Assembly: GCA_017562135.1 (NCBI GenBank)
Contig: QEYB01000255.1
Location: forward strand, 1 to 64,000
Length of the DNA stretch: 64,000 nt
Origin: Dipylidium caninum
Lineage: Eukaryota; Platyhelminthes; Cestoda; Cyclophyllidea; Dipylidiidae
Direction of reading: 5' to 3'
The translations under genes and the position numbers were made by a program. The notes under the pieces are model-generated. The model was given only the letters and a program-made list of their open reading frames with translations. It was not told where the DNA came from and made no database searches. Of the stretch, positions 14,801 to 25,512 are shown piece after piece. Numbering within the stretch: position 1 is the first letter of the stretch; each line of letters begins with the position of its first letter.

Positions 14801-17800
14801 TTTTCTGTTTCGTAATTTTAGGCAGCTTCCTAAGAGCAAACATTTGTGTCCCCTGCGCCATCGGCTGCCGCCTTGACGCCTGTTCAGAATACGGCCTTTG
14901 CACATACTGCGATGTAGATCATCGGTGGGTTTTCCGCCTCTCCAATCCCATCTTAATTAAAATCATATATCATATCCTTACTTTTATCTAAACCCTTTAA
15001 AACATGAATCTTTTTCTCTTGGTTTATTTCGCTAGAACTTAGCAAAATTCTTTAGTCTTTATTGGCGTTTAAAAGTACTTAACTTTATACATTTTAAATG
15101 CAAATATTACGTGACTGTATTGTTTACTTTCCTTTCGACTAGGAATTAAGCCACTACATAAAGGTGATGCGCTGACCTCTTTGACATATTGAGTTGGCGA
15201 CATGGATTTCACACTTTTTTCCCTGTAACGTGTTCCAAGTTCATAACCTATATTTTTTTCCCATTGTTTGGGCTTCTACCCTTCATTTAGTAAAAGTTAC
15301 ATCGATTAGTTGTGTAGTTTATTTTATCGCAATTTAAAATGGGAGAATAATAAGTCTTACACCTCAGACCTATTTCGTCGCATTATTTCCGAAAAGGCAC
15401 GGGCGCATCTCCGGCACGCAAGAAGTTGTGCCGTATATGGGTCTGAAGCCTTGAAAGAAGGACACTGCCGTCAAGATTGGTTTGCCATGTTTCGTTCTTG
15501 TGATTTTTCACTGGCAAATATGTACAACACGTGATAGTGCAGATGAGCTCAATGTATCATGCACATACATTAAAAACAAAAAAAGATTAAAACAGCCTGG
15601 TTATGTCAAAAAAAAATTTATCTATGGATCTCTCACCAGCTTAAGGAAATTCATTTGGTGCAAGGCATCTACGATTCTTGTTTGAAACACAACGAAATTG
15701 ATCCAGTTCTGAAATGATTAATTGGTGACGATGAGAATGGTTAGTTTGGAATAACGTTAATCGGGAGAGATTGTGGGTGATGCAAGCAGAGATTCGCCAA
15801 AAAAATGATTGTGTTCTCAGTCTGGTAAGATTATAAAGGAATTCTACACTTCGCCAAACTGGCAAGGCGGCCAGAAGTGGAAAATCGCGAGGGTGTTCTT
15901 CTCTCACATGACAATACACAGCCCCAACACATCTTTGTTCACTCACCAGCAACTGTTGGGCGTGGGTTGGGATGCGTTCACACATCCACCATGTAGCCCT
16001 GACCCTGCTCCTTCAAATTGCCATTTATTTCGAAGTTCCATGCAGCACTCCTTAAATAGTAATATTTTTAGAGACGCTAATGGTATCCAGTAACACGTAA
16101 TTGTTTTTTGGTCGTAAAAATAAGAAATCTCCTTAACGTGTAAGTATAGCACTGCCTGCACGACAAAAGCAGGCAGTACATAATTGAATAAAGTTATATT
16201 TTTGGCAAAAATTTTAAATTTTTATTCTTGCCTAAAACCTACAAAGACTTAGTTGCCAACCCAATATGCAACATGTCTCCTGTTGCTGTGTTGCGGCCCA
16301 TTGATAAGACTTTCTTAGACAAGAAATTATTATTATGTGTCATTATCCAACATGGTTAAGTTGTGGCATCTCTGCGCTGCCTTCACTTAATTTAAGTCAT
16401 TTCATTGTTGAAGGGATCTTCTTTGAATGTAGCCTATGCGGAATCGAAATTAAAACGAACTTAATTGGCAAAGAATGGCCATTTTAAATGGCAAATTAAT
16501 GCACATTACATATCTTCTTTGAATTTTCGGTCCCAACAACTTGAAATGAGTGGACGCCAAAGGGTTACCAAAGTGAGATAAGTAGTAATGAATTGCCATT
16601 TATCGCCTTTAGCTTTATGCACGAGGGAAGATGTGAGAAATCCTGTCCGGCGGGTTTTTTCCCCGCCTTCAGACTAAGCCGGTCAGGCCTTTACGAGACG
16701 GCGGCAGCGCCGACTTTGACCGAGGCCGAAGCCGTTTGGACATGCGCGCCCTGCCCACCGGGATGCGCGAGCTGTTCCGCCTCGACCCTGCACCACAACG
16801 GCTTCATGGTGCCGCGTTGCGACGTCTGTCGCAATGGTCTCAGTCTCGAGCCGGAAACAGGCCTCTGCAAATCCCCCTGTTCCATCGGGTTGGTCTACCT
16901 TAGTGGTTTTGATTTTAATCATTCCATCTAAACAACATTAGCACAAAAATTTTGTTTTCATTTGCTTAAACCGTGACGTTCACCAATAGTTATCATGAAT
17001 TTTGTGGAGAGAATTATCTAGACACAGTATGCGAAGAACAAAGCATTCCAAAATAATGCGATCGAATAACTGAGTAGACAATGCCTAGACATTTACCAAA
17101 TTCAGACCGTTTTTGTAATCTTCAATTTAATATTATTCACGCCTTAGTGTGGCTATAAAATGTCTTCTGCGAAAGCGGTTTTACTGGCAGATAAAATACC
17201 GTCCAACACATGAAAAGTAGCCCCATTGAAGTCTTCAAGGTTGAATTAGTACCTCCCTCATGCCATGGCGAGGCATTAATCTCCTTATTCCTATGCAAGC
17301 CCTTAAAGGAACTAAGAGACTTGCTCTCTGTTATTTATAGATTCACCCAAAATCATCCTTCTCGCAGACAAGTACCTGCTTTCTTCATACTTACATTTGC
17401 AACTATATTGAGAGTTTACAATTACCTATTTGACTTTTTGATATATGCTGGTCTCCATGGTGTTTCATTGGGCTCTTTAAAGCATTTCCTGTAAATCCTA
17501 TTTGATCAGAATATATTCTCAGGCCTACGATTCCGCCACCTACTCATCTTTAATTTACTGCACTGAGTTTATTGGTTTAGAAGTATCTCTGTTGTTGAGA
17601 GGGAAAAAGAGTGATAGGTGGACAGATAAATACTACACCATCCCATTGCAAGTAGTAACCATCGTCTGTTGTGTACCTTTATCTGTAGGTTGTGAGGTGC
17701 TGTCGAAATCACATTTTTTTAACCAATGTATGTTGATTTTCTGATGTTATACAAGGCTGCAGATGGGCTTCGGTGTAGAATTTAAGTTCATTTTCTGACA

Positions 17801-20800
17801 ACAGGCACCATTACTCCTTTACTCGGTATTTTCTTCCTAATAGCGGTCGCATTTAACTAGTTATTTGGTTATTTTATCTTGTTTATCATTTCTTTGGCAG
17901 AAACTATGGCGAGAACTGTTCGCAGTCCTGCCACCACATGTGTTTGACCTGCATTGACGAATTAGATTCATGTCTCCAGTGTTCTCTGGGCGCATATTTG
18001 GCTTATGGGGAACATCAGCTCAATCTTGCATTCGAGATCTCGAATCCCAAGTCTGTTGGTTATGGCTGTGTCAAATTCTGCCCCGAAGCGACATATCCAA
18101 CACAAATAAACGGCGAACGGGTCTGCCTTCCTTGTCCTCCGCTATGCAAAGCTTGCGCCGGTAGACTATTAGCCTACGTATGGTTTATTAGTAGCGCAGA
18201 ATTAATATCCACTCGTTCGCCCATTTAGGCCCCGGAAAGTGCACTCGGTGCGAGGAGGGCTTCGTTCTCAACGTCAGGAGCGGCGAATGCGAGACAGTCA
18301 AATCATGTCCTCACACGAATTATTTCAACATTACTGCGCAAGTAAGCCATAAACGTTACTACAATGTGTTTATTCTGTCCCAAGAAATGCAAACCATGTC
18401 ATCCGTCGTGTTCTCGTTGTTGCGGTCCGAAATCGACGGACTGTCTGGAGTGTCGTCGATCGGAGAGTGGTTTGAATCCCTCCCCCGCCTGTCTAGAGCC
18501 GTTCCCATCAATAAGGCCAGCACACCCCACTGAGGAGCTTCTGTTGGAGTCCCTTGTCGGAGCCTGTTATCCTTGTTGCCACATCGCTCGCATTTTTGAC
18601 GCCCATCCGCCTTCTGACTGTCTTTTCTGTCTTCCTAACGAAAGTAAGTTTTATGCGTAAATATTGTGCTCACCCTGTTTCGCGATTGTTAGCTCAGCTT
18701 TCGGTGTTCGACTATGTGACAGTTAAGCTGAGTTGTATTTGTAATCTACGCTCAACCAAAAAGTTAACACGTGTTTACGAGTACGCGAATTACAGTGCCG
18801 AACTCCGTCATTCTCGGTTTCTTTCTGTCTATCGAAGTTTTATTCAGGTATACATGCGGACAAACTGGAGGTTTGGGCATAAATTTTAGACCATTAGCCA
18901 CTTGTACAAGTGTAAAGTGGGTGCGTAAGTTTTGAATATCCGTGTCTAGGTATAATGGTTGATAATCGGACTGCTACGTATGCACCAATTCCGTACTGAC
19001 TCTCCTGCGTTAAGTCCGCATTTTGTGTCCACATGTTTATTCACACACACACACACACACATACGCGAAGAATCCTGATGCCATGGATTTTGTTTGCACT
19101 CGCTCACGTCTGTGGGGCCATCTATTTTGTTTATCTTAACCAGTGCGCACTCACACGAACACGGGCCCGGAGCGCTTGACCATGGCCGCCAACGGGGCCG
19201 TGGTTCTGCGTGCGTGCGTGCGTATGCTCGAAAGAAAACGGGGGTGGTGGGGGGTGAGCGGCCAGACAATCGCCCCTACCATCGGGCCCTCCGCCTGCAC
19301 ACTTGTCACCTCGACGGCTGTGGTCCTCCTTGCTTAAACCGGCTGTCGGGTCGCCCAGTCTGGCAGAGAGCCCTTTGACTAGGCCTTCCCGCTCAGATCT
19401 GTGCAACTTAAACCGCTAGTAAAATACCTTCGTGATTCTGGCGCCTGTTTTTGGGTGCAGCGCATTCTGACGGTGGCTTTCTAACCTTATTGCGATTCTT
19501 TCTTGTCCCGATCTTTACGGATACACTTTCGCATTGGAAACAATAATCCGCTGCTGTAATATAAACTTAATATCAGATTTGTCCCCTCTCGGCGTTGGTT
19601 ACTTTACCATAAATTCCGTTAACGTTTACCTGTTTTAAGCCACGAGAGCTGGGCAATTGAAAAGAAACTGCTTGATGGGCACCAATTCTAGGGCCGCGAG
19701 GCTAGTGCTATGTTACTCGACAGCACCAAGTAATATGTGTTTTCATCAGTTATCCGTTACGAGTTCGAAATTAATCACTAGTTCTCCACTTCGTCAGTAT
19801 GTGATTTTGTTATTGAAAATACTCATTTGGGTGTTTATGGGGTGAATGGAGGTAGTCCATCCATAACTCGACTGACTGGCGTTTATTTATTTATTTGCGT
19901 AACCAAGGCTTCAATTATTTAGCAAAGTTATGAAAATGTCCAGCGCGCCAGATGGGTTTTCTTACTCCTATTTAATCAGTTGAGGAGGATGATGATGATG
20001 CTAAGCTATTTGCGTTCCCTCAGTGGGGACTCTTTACGTCCGAACTGAAACTCCGCTGAATCAAGCATTTAATACAGTTCCATGAATTCACAAGTTTTCA
20101 GACGTAGGTCTCTGGGGGATGAAAACTCTTGATTTGGTACAGGAATGAGAACAGAAGTGTGTGACAGTTGGTTGGGATGCTGCATCAAACCGGATGACTA
20201 AGGTATTTGTGTATGCAACTAAACTGGGAAGAAGAGTAGGCGAGGGCGGAGTGACCGAGGCGGTTGGTAGTGGGTCACCAATTGTTTGTCCAATTGCTGG
20301 ACCTCCCGGCGGCGTTCGCAGCACCCGTCACCTTTGTTTTCTTTGCTTCTGGCCTCATTAATTCACGAGGACAATTCCTGTAGCCTTTCTCACGTAATCG
20401 CGTTTTAAGGCGTAGTACAACTCCCCGCATCCCCACGTGGTTGACCGAAAGTTATTGTAACAATGAGAACAGAAGTGTTTGTTATCCCAAGTTGTTCCAA
20501 CTCTCCGCGGACGTCTGATAGAGAATCACACACGATCCTTGGCAAGTTTGATGCTTCTGTGCATCATATATCGTCCCTCTTTAATTTAGGACATGTTCGC
20601 TTGGCAAAGCAGTTGACCCATCCGACGTCTTATTGTTACACATCTTTTCTTTTAGGAAACATTTTAGTATACTTATCTCGACGTCATATACTTATTAGTC
20701 TGTTACTTCCTGGTTTGGCAGCACTTTTCCTTTCGCCGCTTGCCATTTCTAGATCTTCTTCCTTTAAATAATTTCTCTATTGTTTATTTGTGTACGAATA

Positions 20801-21584
20801 GCCAATGTTAATGATCACACCTTGGCCTCAGCACGTTTGCTCCTAACCGTTGAAAATTGAAATGACCGCGCTTCTATAACTCTCTGCGTTTTAATTATGT
20901 GTCCTGGGATTAGTTCGGCCCGTGAATTTCTTTCTTTGTTATCACTTACCAACGAATTGGGTGGCACTGATTTTGCGTCGGACTCTATACTCTAGCCGTA
21001 TTTTATCCACTGGTGCGCGTCATTTTCTGGAGATTTTTGCACTTTGCGCCCCAGTTGGAGGGGTTACAAGACTCCGAACAAAACTTAATATCTTGGTACT
21101 TATAATTATTCTGAATAAATAAAATGTCTCGAATCGTATCGTTGAAAGGAGTGCATAACATTCTAATGCAAGACTTTCAATTAGTTACATGCTCATCGTG
21201 GACTTCCGTTGGCGGGGGCTTAGGACTTTTTGAGAACCGCACTTTCCCCACGGATATCTCCACTCCGCCATTGAAGACGAACGCGGACGGATGGGCCTGG
21301 GTAAGGGCTGATCCTGTCCGTTTGAGCTTCTTCATCACGGCTATTCTCACCATAATAATCGCCTTTGGATGCCTCATCTACCACGTGAGTTATCTTGTGA
21401 CACCGATTCCTAGCGTTTGCAAAGCAATCACATACCCTCTTTGTACTTTCTTCTTCAGATTACTTCAATATATATGCGGAAGCAGCACATTAGCGAATAC
21501 CACTCGTTATTTCGGCGTCATGGGCGCACTGGTACGCGATTGTCGCAACGATGCCCTGGTGCTGGCAGCTCACCGGTCATTTAG
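2820..21584 (+). CDS. PCSK5: Proprotein convertase, PCSK5/PCSK6/Fur2-like (5' partial)
   Basis: A secretory-pathway serine endoprotease of the kexin/furin family, which cleaves precursors after paired basic residues. Exons read: 2820-2937, 3329-3525, 7675-7967, 9371-9459, 11402-11782, 13779-13903, 14822-14924, 16613-16888, 17901-18160, 18229-18341, 18385-18643, 21185-21384, 21459-21584. All phases agree and sum to 845 codons plus stop. The first exon ends the S8 domain (YYGFGLMDAGKAV), and exons 2-3 form the P domain (SPSG at the junction, FWGEPSAGEW, VAYGTE). Exons 4-11 are furin-like repeats with C-x2-C spacing, for example CHSQCFKDECWGP and CAENCEKCSGP. Exon 12 holds a membrane segment (FFITAILTIIIAFGCLIYH) and exon 13 a basic cytosolic tail. 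The long Cys-rich region plus membrane anchor fits PC5B or insect Fur2 better than furin. The catalytic Asp, His and Ser exons lie left of the window. Further small Cys-rich exons in 18644-21184 cannot be excluded, although the phases join directly. Confidence 0.87.
3526..7674 (+). other. Large intron of the PCSK-like gene
   Basis: An intron of about 4.1 kb with donor GTTCGT and a T-rich acceptor ending TTTTAG, phase 1. It interrupts the P-domain motif SPSG: the last base before the donor and the first two bases after the acceptor make the glycine codon. No coding, RNA or mobile-element signal was recognised inside. The sequence is AT-rich with many short T and A runs. Confidence 0.7.
7968..9370 (+). 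other. Intron of the PCSK-like gene
   Basis: A phase-0 intron with donor GTTTGT, ending CCTTTAG, between the P-domain exon and the first furin-like repeat exon. Nothing else was recognised in it. The frame at 8132-8368 has no recognisable domain. Confidence 0.6.
9460..11401 (+). other. Intron of the PCSK-like gene
   Basis: A phase-2 intron with donor GTTTGT, ending TTTCAG. It separates the first short Cys-rich exon from the long exon at 11402. Reading frames on the minus strand at 9776-10075, 10431-10625 and 10952-11140 have no recognisable motif and are treated as chance. Confidence 0.6.
11960..12990 (+). mobile_element. Decayed mariner transposon (copy 1), in a PCSK intron
   Basis: Pieces of a mariner-type Tc1/mariner transposase read on the plus strand. 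From about 11987 there is an N-terminal HTH-like stretch ending FETGDFDLPDKPRSGRPS, the usual RSGRP signature, then a block ending GWAPHEVTQ before a stop at 12331. A C-terminal piece at about 12640-12810 contains RDENAKAHAAVRTRQ and HPPYLADLALSDCHLF, matching the catalytic D-N-A-x-H and YSPDLAPSDYHLF regions of mariners. An internal stop stands where a Trp is expected (RRWF-type motif), and there are several later stops and frame changes, so the copy is inactive. Its ends were not defined because no clear terminal inverted repeats were found, so the borders are approximate. Confidence 0.85.
14925..16612 (+). other. PCSK intron carrying a mariner remnant
   Basis: An intron between a Cys-rich exon ending 14924 (donor GTGGGT, phase 2) and the exon at 16613 (acceptor CCTTTAG). 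The split arginine codon joins in frame. Its middle is occupied by the second decayed mariner copy. The flanks are AT-rich with no other recognisable content. Confidence 0.7.
15310..16130 (+). mobile_element. Decayed mariner transposon (copy 2), in a PCSK intron
   Basis: A second mariner-like remnant on the plus strand, unlike copy 1 in sequence. At about 15400-15520 the reading CAVYGSEALKEGHCR then WFAMFRSCDFSL matches the mariner HTH region (ICAVYG then RWFxxFRSGDFxL). At 15890-16050 the readings SHMTIHSPNTSLFTHQQLL, then GVGWDAFTHPPCSPDPAP and HLFRSSMQHSLN, match the catalytic C-terminal region (HDNAPAH, HPPYSPDLAPSDYHLFRSLQNSLN). Frameshifts and stops separate these pieces. The terminal repeats were not resolved. 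Confidence 0.87.
18342..18384 (+). other. Ultrashort (43-nt) intron in the PCSK-like gene
   Basis: GTAAGC at 18342 follows codon CAA at the end of a Cys-rich exon. The next in-frame Cys-rich coding (KCKPCHPSCSRC) starts after CCCAAG at 18384. Read-through would meet a TAA within the interval, so removal is needed for an open frame. The acceptor is an AAG, weaker than usual, but it follows a T-rich tract. Confidence 0.6.
18644..21184 (+). other. Intron before the membrane-segment exon, with a GC-rich block and CA repeat
   Basis: Between the last Cys-rich exon (donor GTAAGT, phase 1) and the membrane exon (acceptor CAATTAG). It contains a CA dinucleotide tract near 19041-19060 and an unusually GC-rich block at about 19090-19400. 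Overlapping frames are open there on both strands, but none shows a recognisable domain. Small coding exons could hide here, although the flanking phases already agree. Confidence 0.5.
19041..19060. repeat. CA dinucleotide microsatellite
   Basis: About ten CA units, just upstream of a GC-rich block, in an intron of the convertase gene. Confidence 0.95.
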
Positions 21585-24500
21585 GTTCAGCCACCGGCGA
21601 ATAGTCTAACCAACGGTCGAGTACCGAACTAGAGAAACGACGACTAGTCCCATCACTCCTCCCGGCCAACAGTACCCTTAACGAGCGTTTCCGCTATAAC
21701 AGCAAACAATTTTCCATCCTTCTCTCGTCCGTTATACAGATCGTCCCTCGTACTACAAATTGCAGGAATTTTATTCGGGTTTCTAATAGAGTGGTTTCTC
21801 GACCAAGGAAACGCAATTCCTTTCTCCCGTCTCCGTCTATCTTTCCTCCATCTTCATTCCCTCCTCCTTCAAGGTCTTTTAGTAACTCCCTAAAATGCAG
21901 GACTACCTCAAAACTGATACTCTTTTCGACAAGGACTCTTATTATCCGCTAGAAAGAGTTGAAAACAATCGATTACTTTGTGGAAGGCAATGGCTTACAC
22001 GCGTCACCCTGTGCCTTTACCTCGGTCAACTCTTATCTCCGAATTCGCTACTGATATTGTCAATCAGTAGCTTAGCACTATACATTGGCTTGGCTATCGG
22101 TCGCCCTCTAGCAATTTTACCAATCTTGAACTTACCCATATACGCACCAATTTGTGTTTCATATTTTTGTACCTGTTTTTTGTGGCAGTGTTTTTAGACA
22201 ATTGACATTGAGAAGCGAACGGCAAGGTAATTTTCTTATCTACAACTCTTTTTCCACTCAGCCTCTCCCCTAATCCCCCTAACTTTCTTCTGTACATGCC
22301 TTATGCGTAGACGCATTATTTTACGAGTGTTTTTTGTGGAGCGCATAAAGTTTTTTTGTGAATTTTCCGAGAAAACACACTTGTGCCTTGTGTTTGAACG
22401 AGGGATTGATTTAATTACGATATTGAGGACAAATAAATTTAATCATTAGTAATCGTGTTTTCTATTTTTTTGATATTTTTGTGTGGATTTTGATGCTAAA
22501 TATTTGGGAATGGACGGTAAAGGCCCATTGGTTTGATTGAATGTCAGTAGCACTTGCATGTGGTTCCACGTTTTTTTCTTCAGAGCGCTCTTTGAATTTG
22601 ACCGATTTTCTCGATTAATCATTTAAAATGAACGAAAATTTTACTCTCTCTTGTGTCCAGTACTTTACATCGCCTTAATAACTGGAACTGGATTGTAATT
22701 TTATAAAGACATCGAACAGATGGTAGACCTGAAGTGACTAGAAATTACCGCATGAAGAGCTATTACATTGCATCAAACATTTGTATTAGACCATCACGAA
22801 GGGGATATCGGTATTAGACATATTACTGCCTTCCTTTGTATCAACATCCTGCGACACGCCTTTAAACGTCAGGTTGGTAGAGTTGAGAGACAGTTGAAAT
22901 ATTTTTGACTGCTCCGTATAAAGCGGTGAGCGTTTATCGACTTAGGTTTTGCCTTCTTAGCCGTAAATCTTAATAGGAAAAAATACGGGACTTAAAACCT
23001 GAAGAACCGTATGTGAGACGCGGAACGTCGATACGGGAAGTCAAGAGAACACACGACATGACAAGGCACTCTGTAAAGTCGTATTTGAAAAATCGGAGTT
23101 TTGGAAGGGGGGTTAAGGTTAGAAGCCCTTTTTGTAAAATGATTTAATAAAATTTTCATTACTTCGCGGCTCTGGCGGAGAAGACGAAAGGTGTCTCACG
23201 AAACACATCGTGTTTTTTACCAACACCGAGAGCATCACACATGGAAGAGAGGGAAGTGAAGTTTCTTGGGTCCCAGGCCCAAAGATGCGAATACCACTGA
23301 CCATTCAACTGGATCTTTTATACGATCATGTTGGGCAAATTATTTTTTCGGTGGGAATGGAGCTATTTGGGGCCCAATAAGGACATGCATCAGAAGGCGC
23401 ATTACATTCCGAAAAAGTCGGCTGCGTAGTCCTCGTCCCATTGACCCAGGGTATTCTGTCACGCCCAAATCCATTTTGGCACCCATTGCATCCGGCATCG
23501 CTGAATGAAACAACACGGTACGTGCATAGTAATTTTGGGGTGGTCGTTCCAGCAAATGTTTACTCTCCATGCTCTTGAAGTTGAAAAGGTGGAAAATGGT
23601 GTACAGACTGGCATTTCGTGGCTTCCGTTGTGCACCTTTTGTTGTCGGGGCAGAACCGAATGCGGAAGTCACACGATGCAAAATTATAAAATATATCTGC
23701 TTATAAAACGGTGCAAACAACTTAAGGATGTTTGCTACCGTCCTTTCTGTTCTCGACCTGGCGTATGTGCGTAATCACCGGTTATATAGTGTAAACATTC
23801 TAAATGCACACATGAACAAATGCATTTGCGGTACATAGGCGTCGCTGTGTCGAGGATAATTTCCGTCTCGCACTAAATACTACGCTTTACTACAGTGGCC
23901 TACTATTTCGACGCCCAGTAGCTTTGAGCAAACCGCAATTGCCATTAGTTAGTTCGCGTAGCAACCATCTCCAAGCTAGGGCGCCACAGCGTCCTTATTT
24001 CTCTCCTTGAAGTCGAGACACAACTCGGTTTTGAAATCGTCTTCTCCTTCGTGTTCGGGGTGGGGTGAATATTTTGCCCTTGAGATCGCGGTAAACGTGA
24101 GATTTTATTACCTGGACAATAAAAGTATATGTACTAACGCCAGTTCCGTTCAAGTCGCGATACAAGAATGTTGTCATGCTAAGAAACAAACTGGAGAAGT
24201 GTATGCATGCCACCCCTTCAGAGAAAAGCGCCTTTAACTTTAATCCACCAAGCCTCTGACTGACCGTGAGAACAGCCACTTCGTTTGGGAAAGCAGAAAA
24301 GTAGAGGTGAAATCTTAAGTATTAAAGCTTAAATGTTTCAAATATCACATGTTTGGTTAGAATCACTATCCAAATAAATCTTTTTCGATAGATCGTCAAA
24401 CGATGCCATTTTATTCCATTTCGAGAAAAATCTATTTTGCCAGAATGGGACGATTTTGGGGACTATTCGGGTACAGAAAGGGAATATCGGAAGGCAAACA

Positions 24501-25512
24501 ACAAATTGATTATTACAGAAATTTAACTCGATAATCAGTGGACAAATGCCATTGGATAGGCTTTAGGGTCTTCACTTCTGCTCTGCGATATTACCTGAAG
24601 GTGACAATTCAATCCGGTAACCTTAATGCTCCAAGTGTAAACGTAAGACGGCTTCGTGGAAGTTGCCTGGGCGGCAAATAATGCGTTCTTCCCAACTTGA
24701 TTTGCTCGATATAGCTTTTATTACTTCCCAGTTAAGGCGAAATCTTAATAAATTGCTGCTGGAAAAGAAACCCATTAATTAAAGAAATTTAAAGACGTAA
24801 ATCGAGTTCTTTTGGTCTAGAGTGCGGTGAACGACGGTAGCGGAGAAAGCCGACGTTATCAGTTACGTTCACAGCTGCGGAACTGCCACCGTCATAATTA
24901 AAATGCAAATGTGTAACTAAAATCACCTTCGTATTCCCATAAAACCTCTCGAACAATGTGGTTCGACAGCCGATCGAGATGCCTTAACCTAGGCCGTGCT
25001 TGAAATGTCTGGGTTAACGGCGACCCTCTGTGAGGTGTATTGTGTCCGCCTCGCGTGAGACATGGCCTGTCCTGCCGGGCCCAAAAATCACATTGGCTCC
25101 ATAACCTCCACAGACAGCTTTCGGAAAAAGTCCTTCTGAGACAAGTAAAGCACGAGCACAATTTCTCCAATGCCATTTTATATCAGAGCTATGAAAGGAA
25201 GGTGGCTCCTTGAAAAATGCACATTGTGAGAATTCAATGAAAGCAAATTAGTATTGTCACTTACAAGTAACATTTCCAAAAATGATTAGAAGCGCATTCC
25301 CATTTGATAGGTTTTCAATTTACAAAACAAATCAGTTGAAGAGGTAATATTCATAACACTTTAAAGATAAGCAAAGGGTGTGCTGAGCGCTCACGGGTGT
25401 AGGGAAAAGAGGGGACGAGGACGAGAGGGGATTACGAGTGATGTCAAGCGGTCAAAATACACAAAACATTAAATGCAGGCGCAAGCGGATAAAGAGAATA
25501 GACAATAGTGGT
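21585..25512. other. Region downstream of the PCSK-like stop
   Basis: Probable 3' UTR of the convertase followed by intergenic or intronic sequence. An AATAAA hexamer at 22432-22437, about 850 nt after the stop, is a possible polyadenylation signal. The frames at 21895-22197 (+), 23340-23720 (-), 23995-24279 (-) and 24898-25176 (-) have no domain I recognise. If the capicua-type gene continues to the left on the minus strand, its next exons should lie here or further left, but no HMG-box sequence was found. Confidence 0.4.
22432..22437 (+). terminator. Possible poly(A) signal of the PCSK-like gene
   Basis: An AATAAA hexamer about 850 nt after the stop codon, in AT-rich sequence. It is position-based only; no transcript data were available. 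Confidence 0.3.

Noticed and set aside
21895..22197. 100-codon frame after the convertase stop
   Set aside because: Lies in the probable 3' UTR, is hydrophobic by T-rich composition, and has no recognisable motif.
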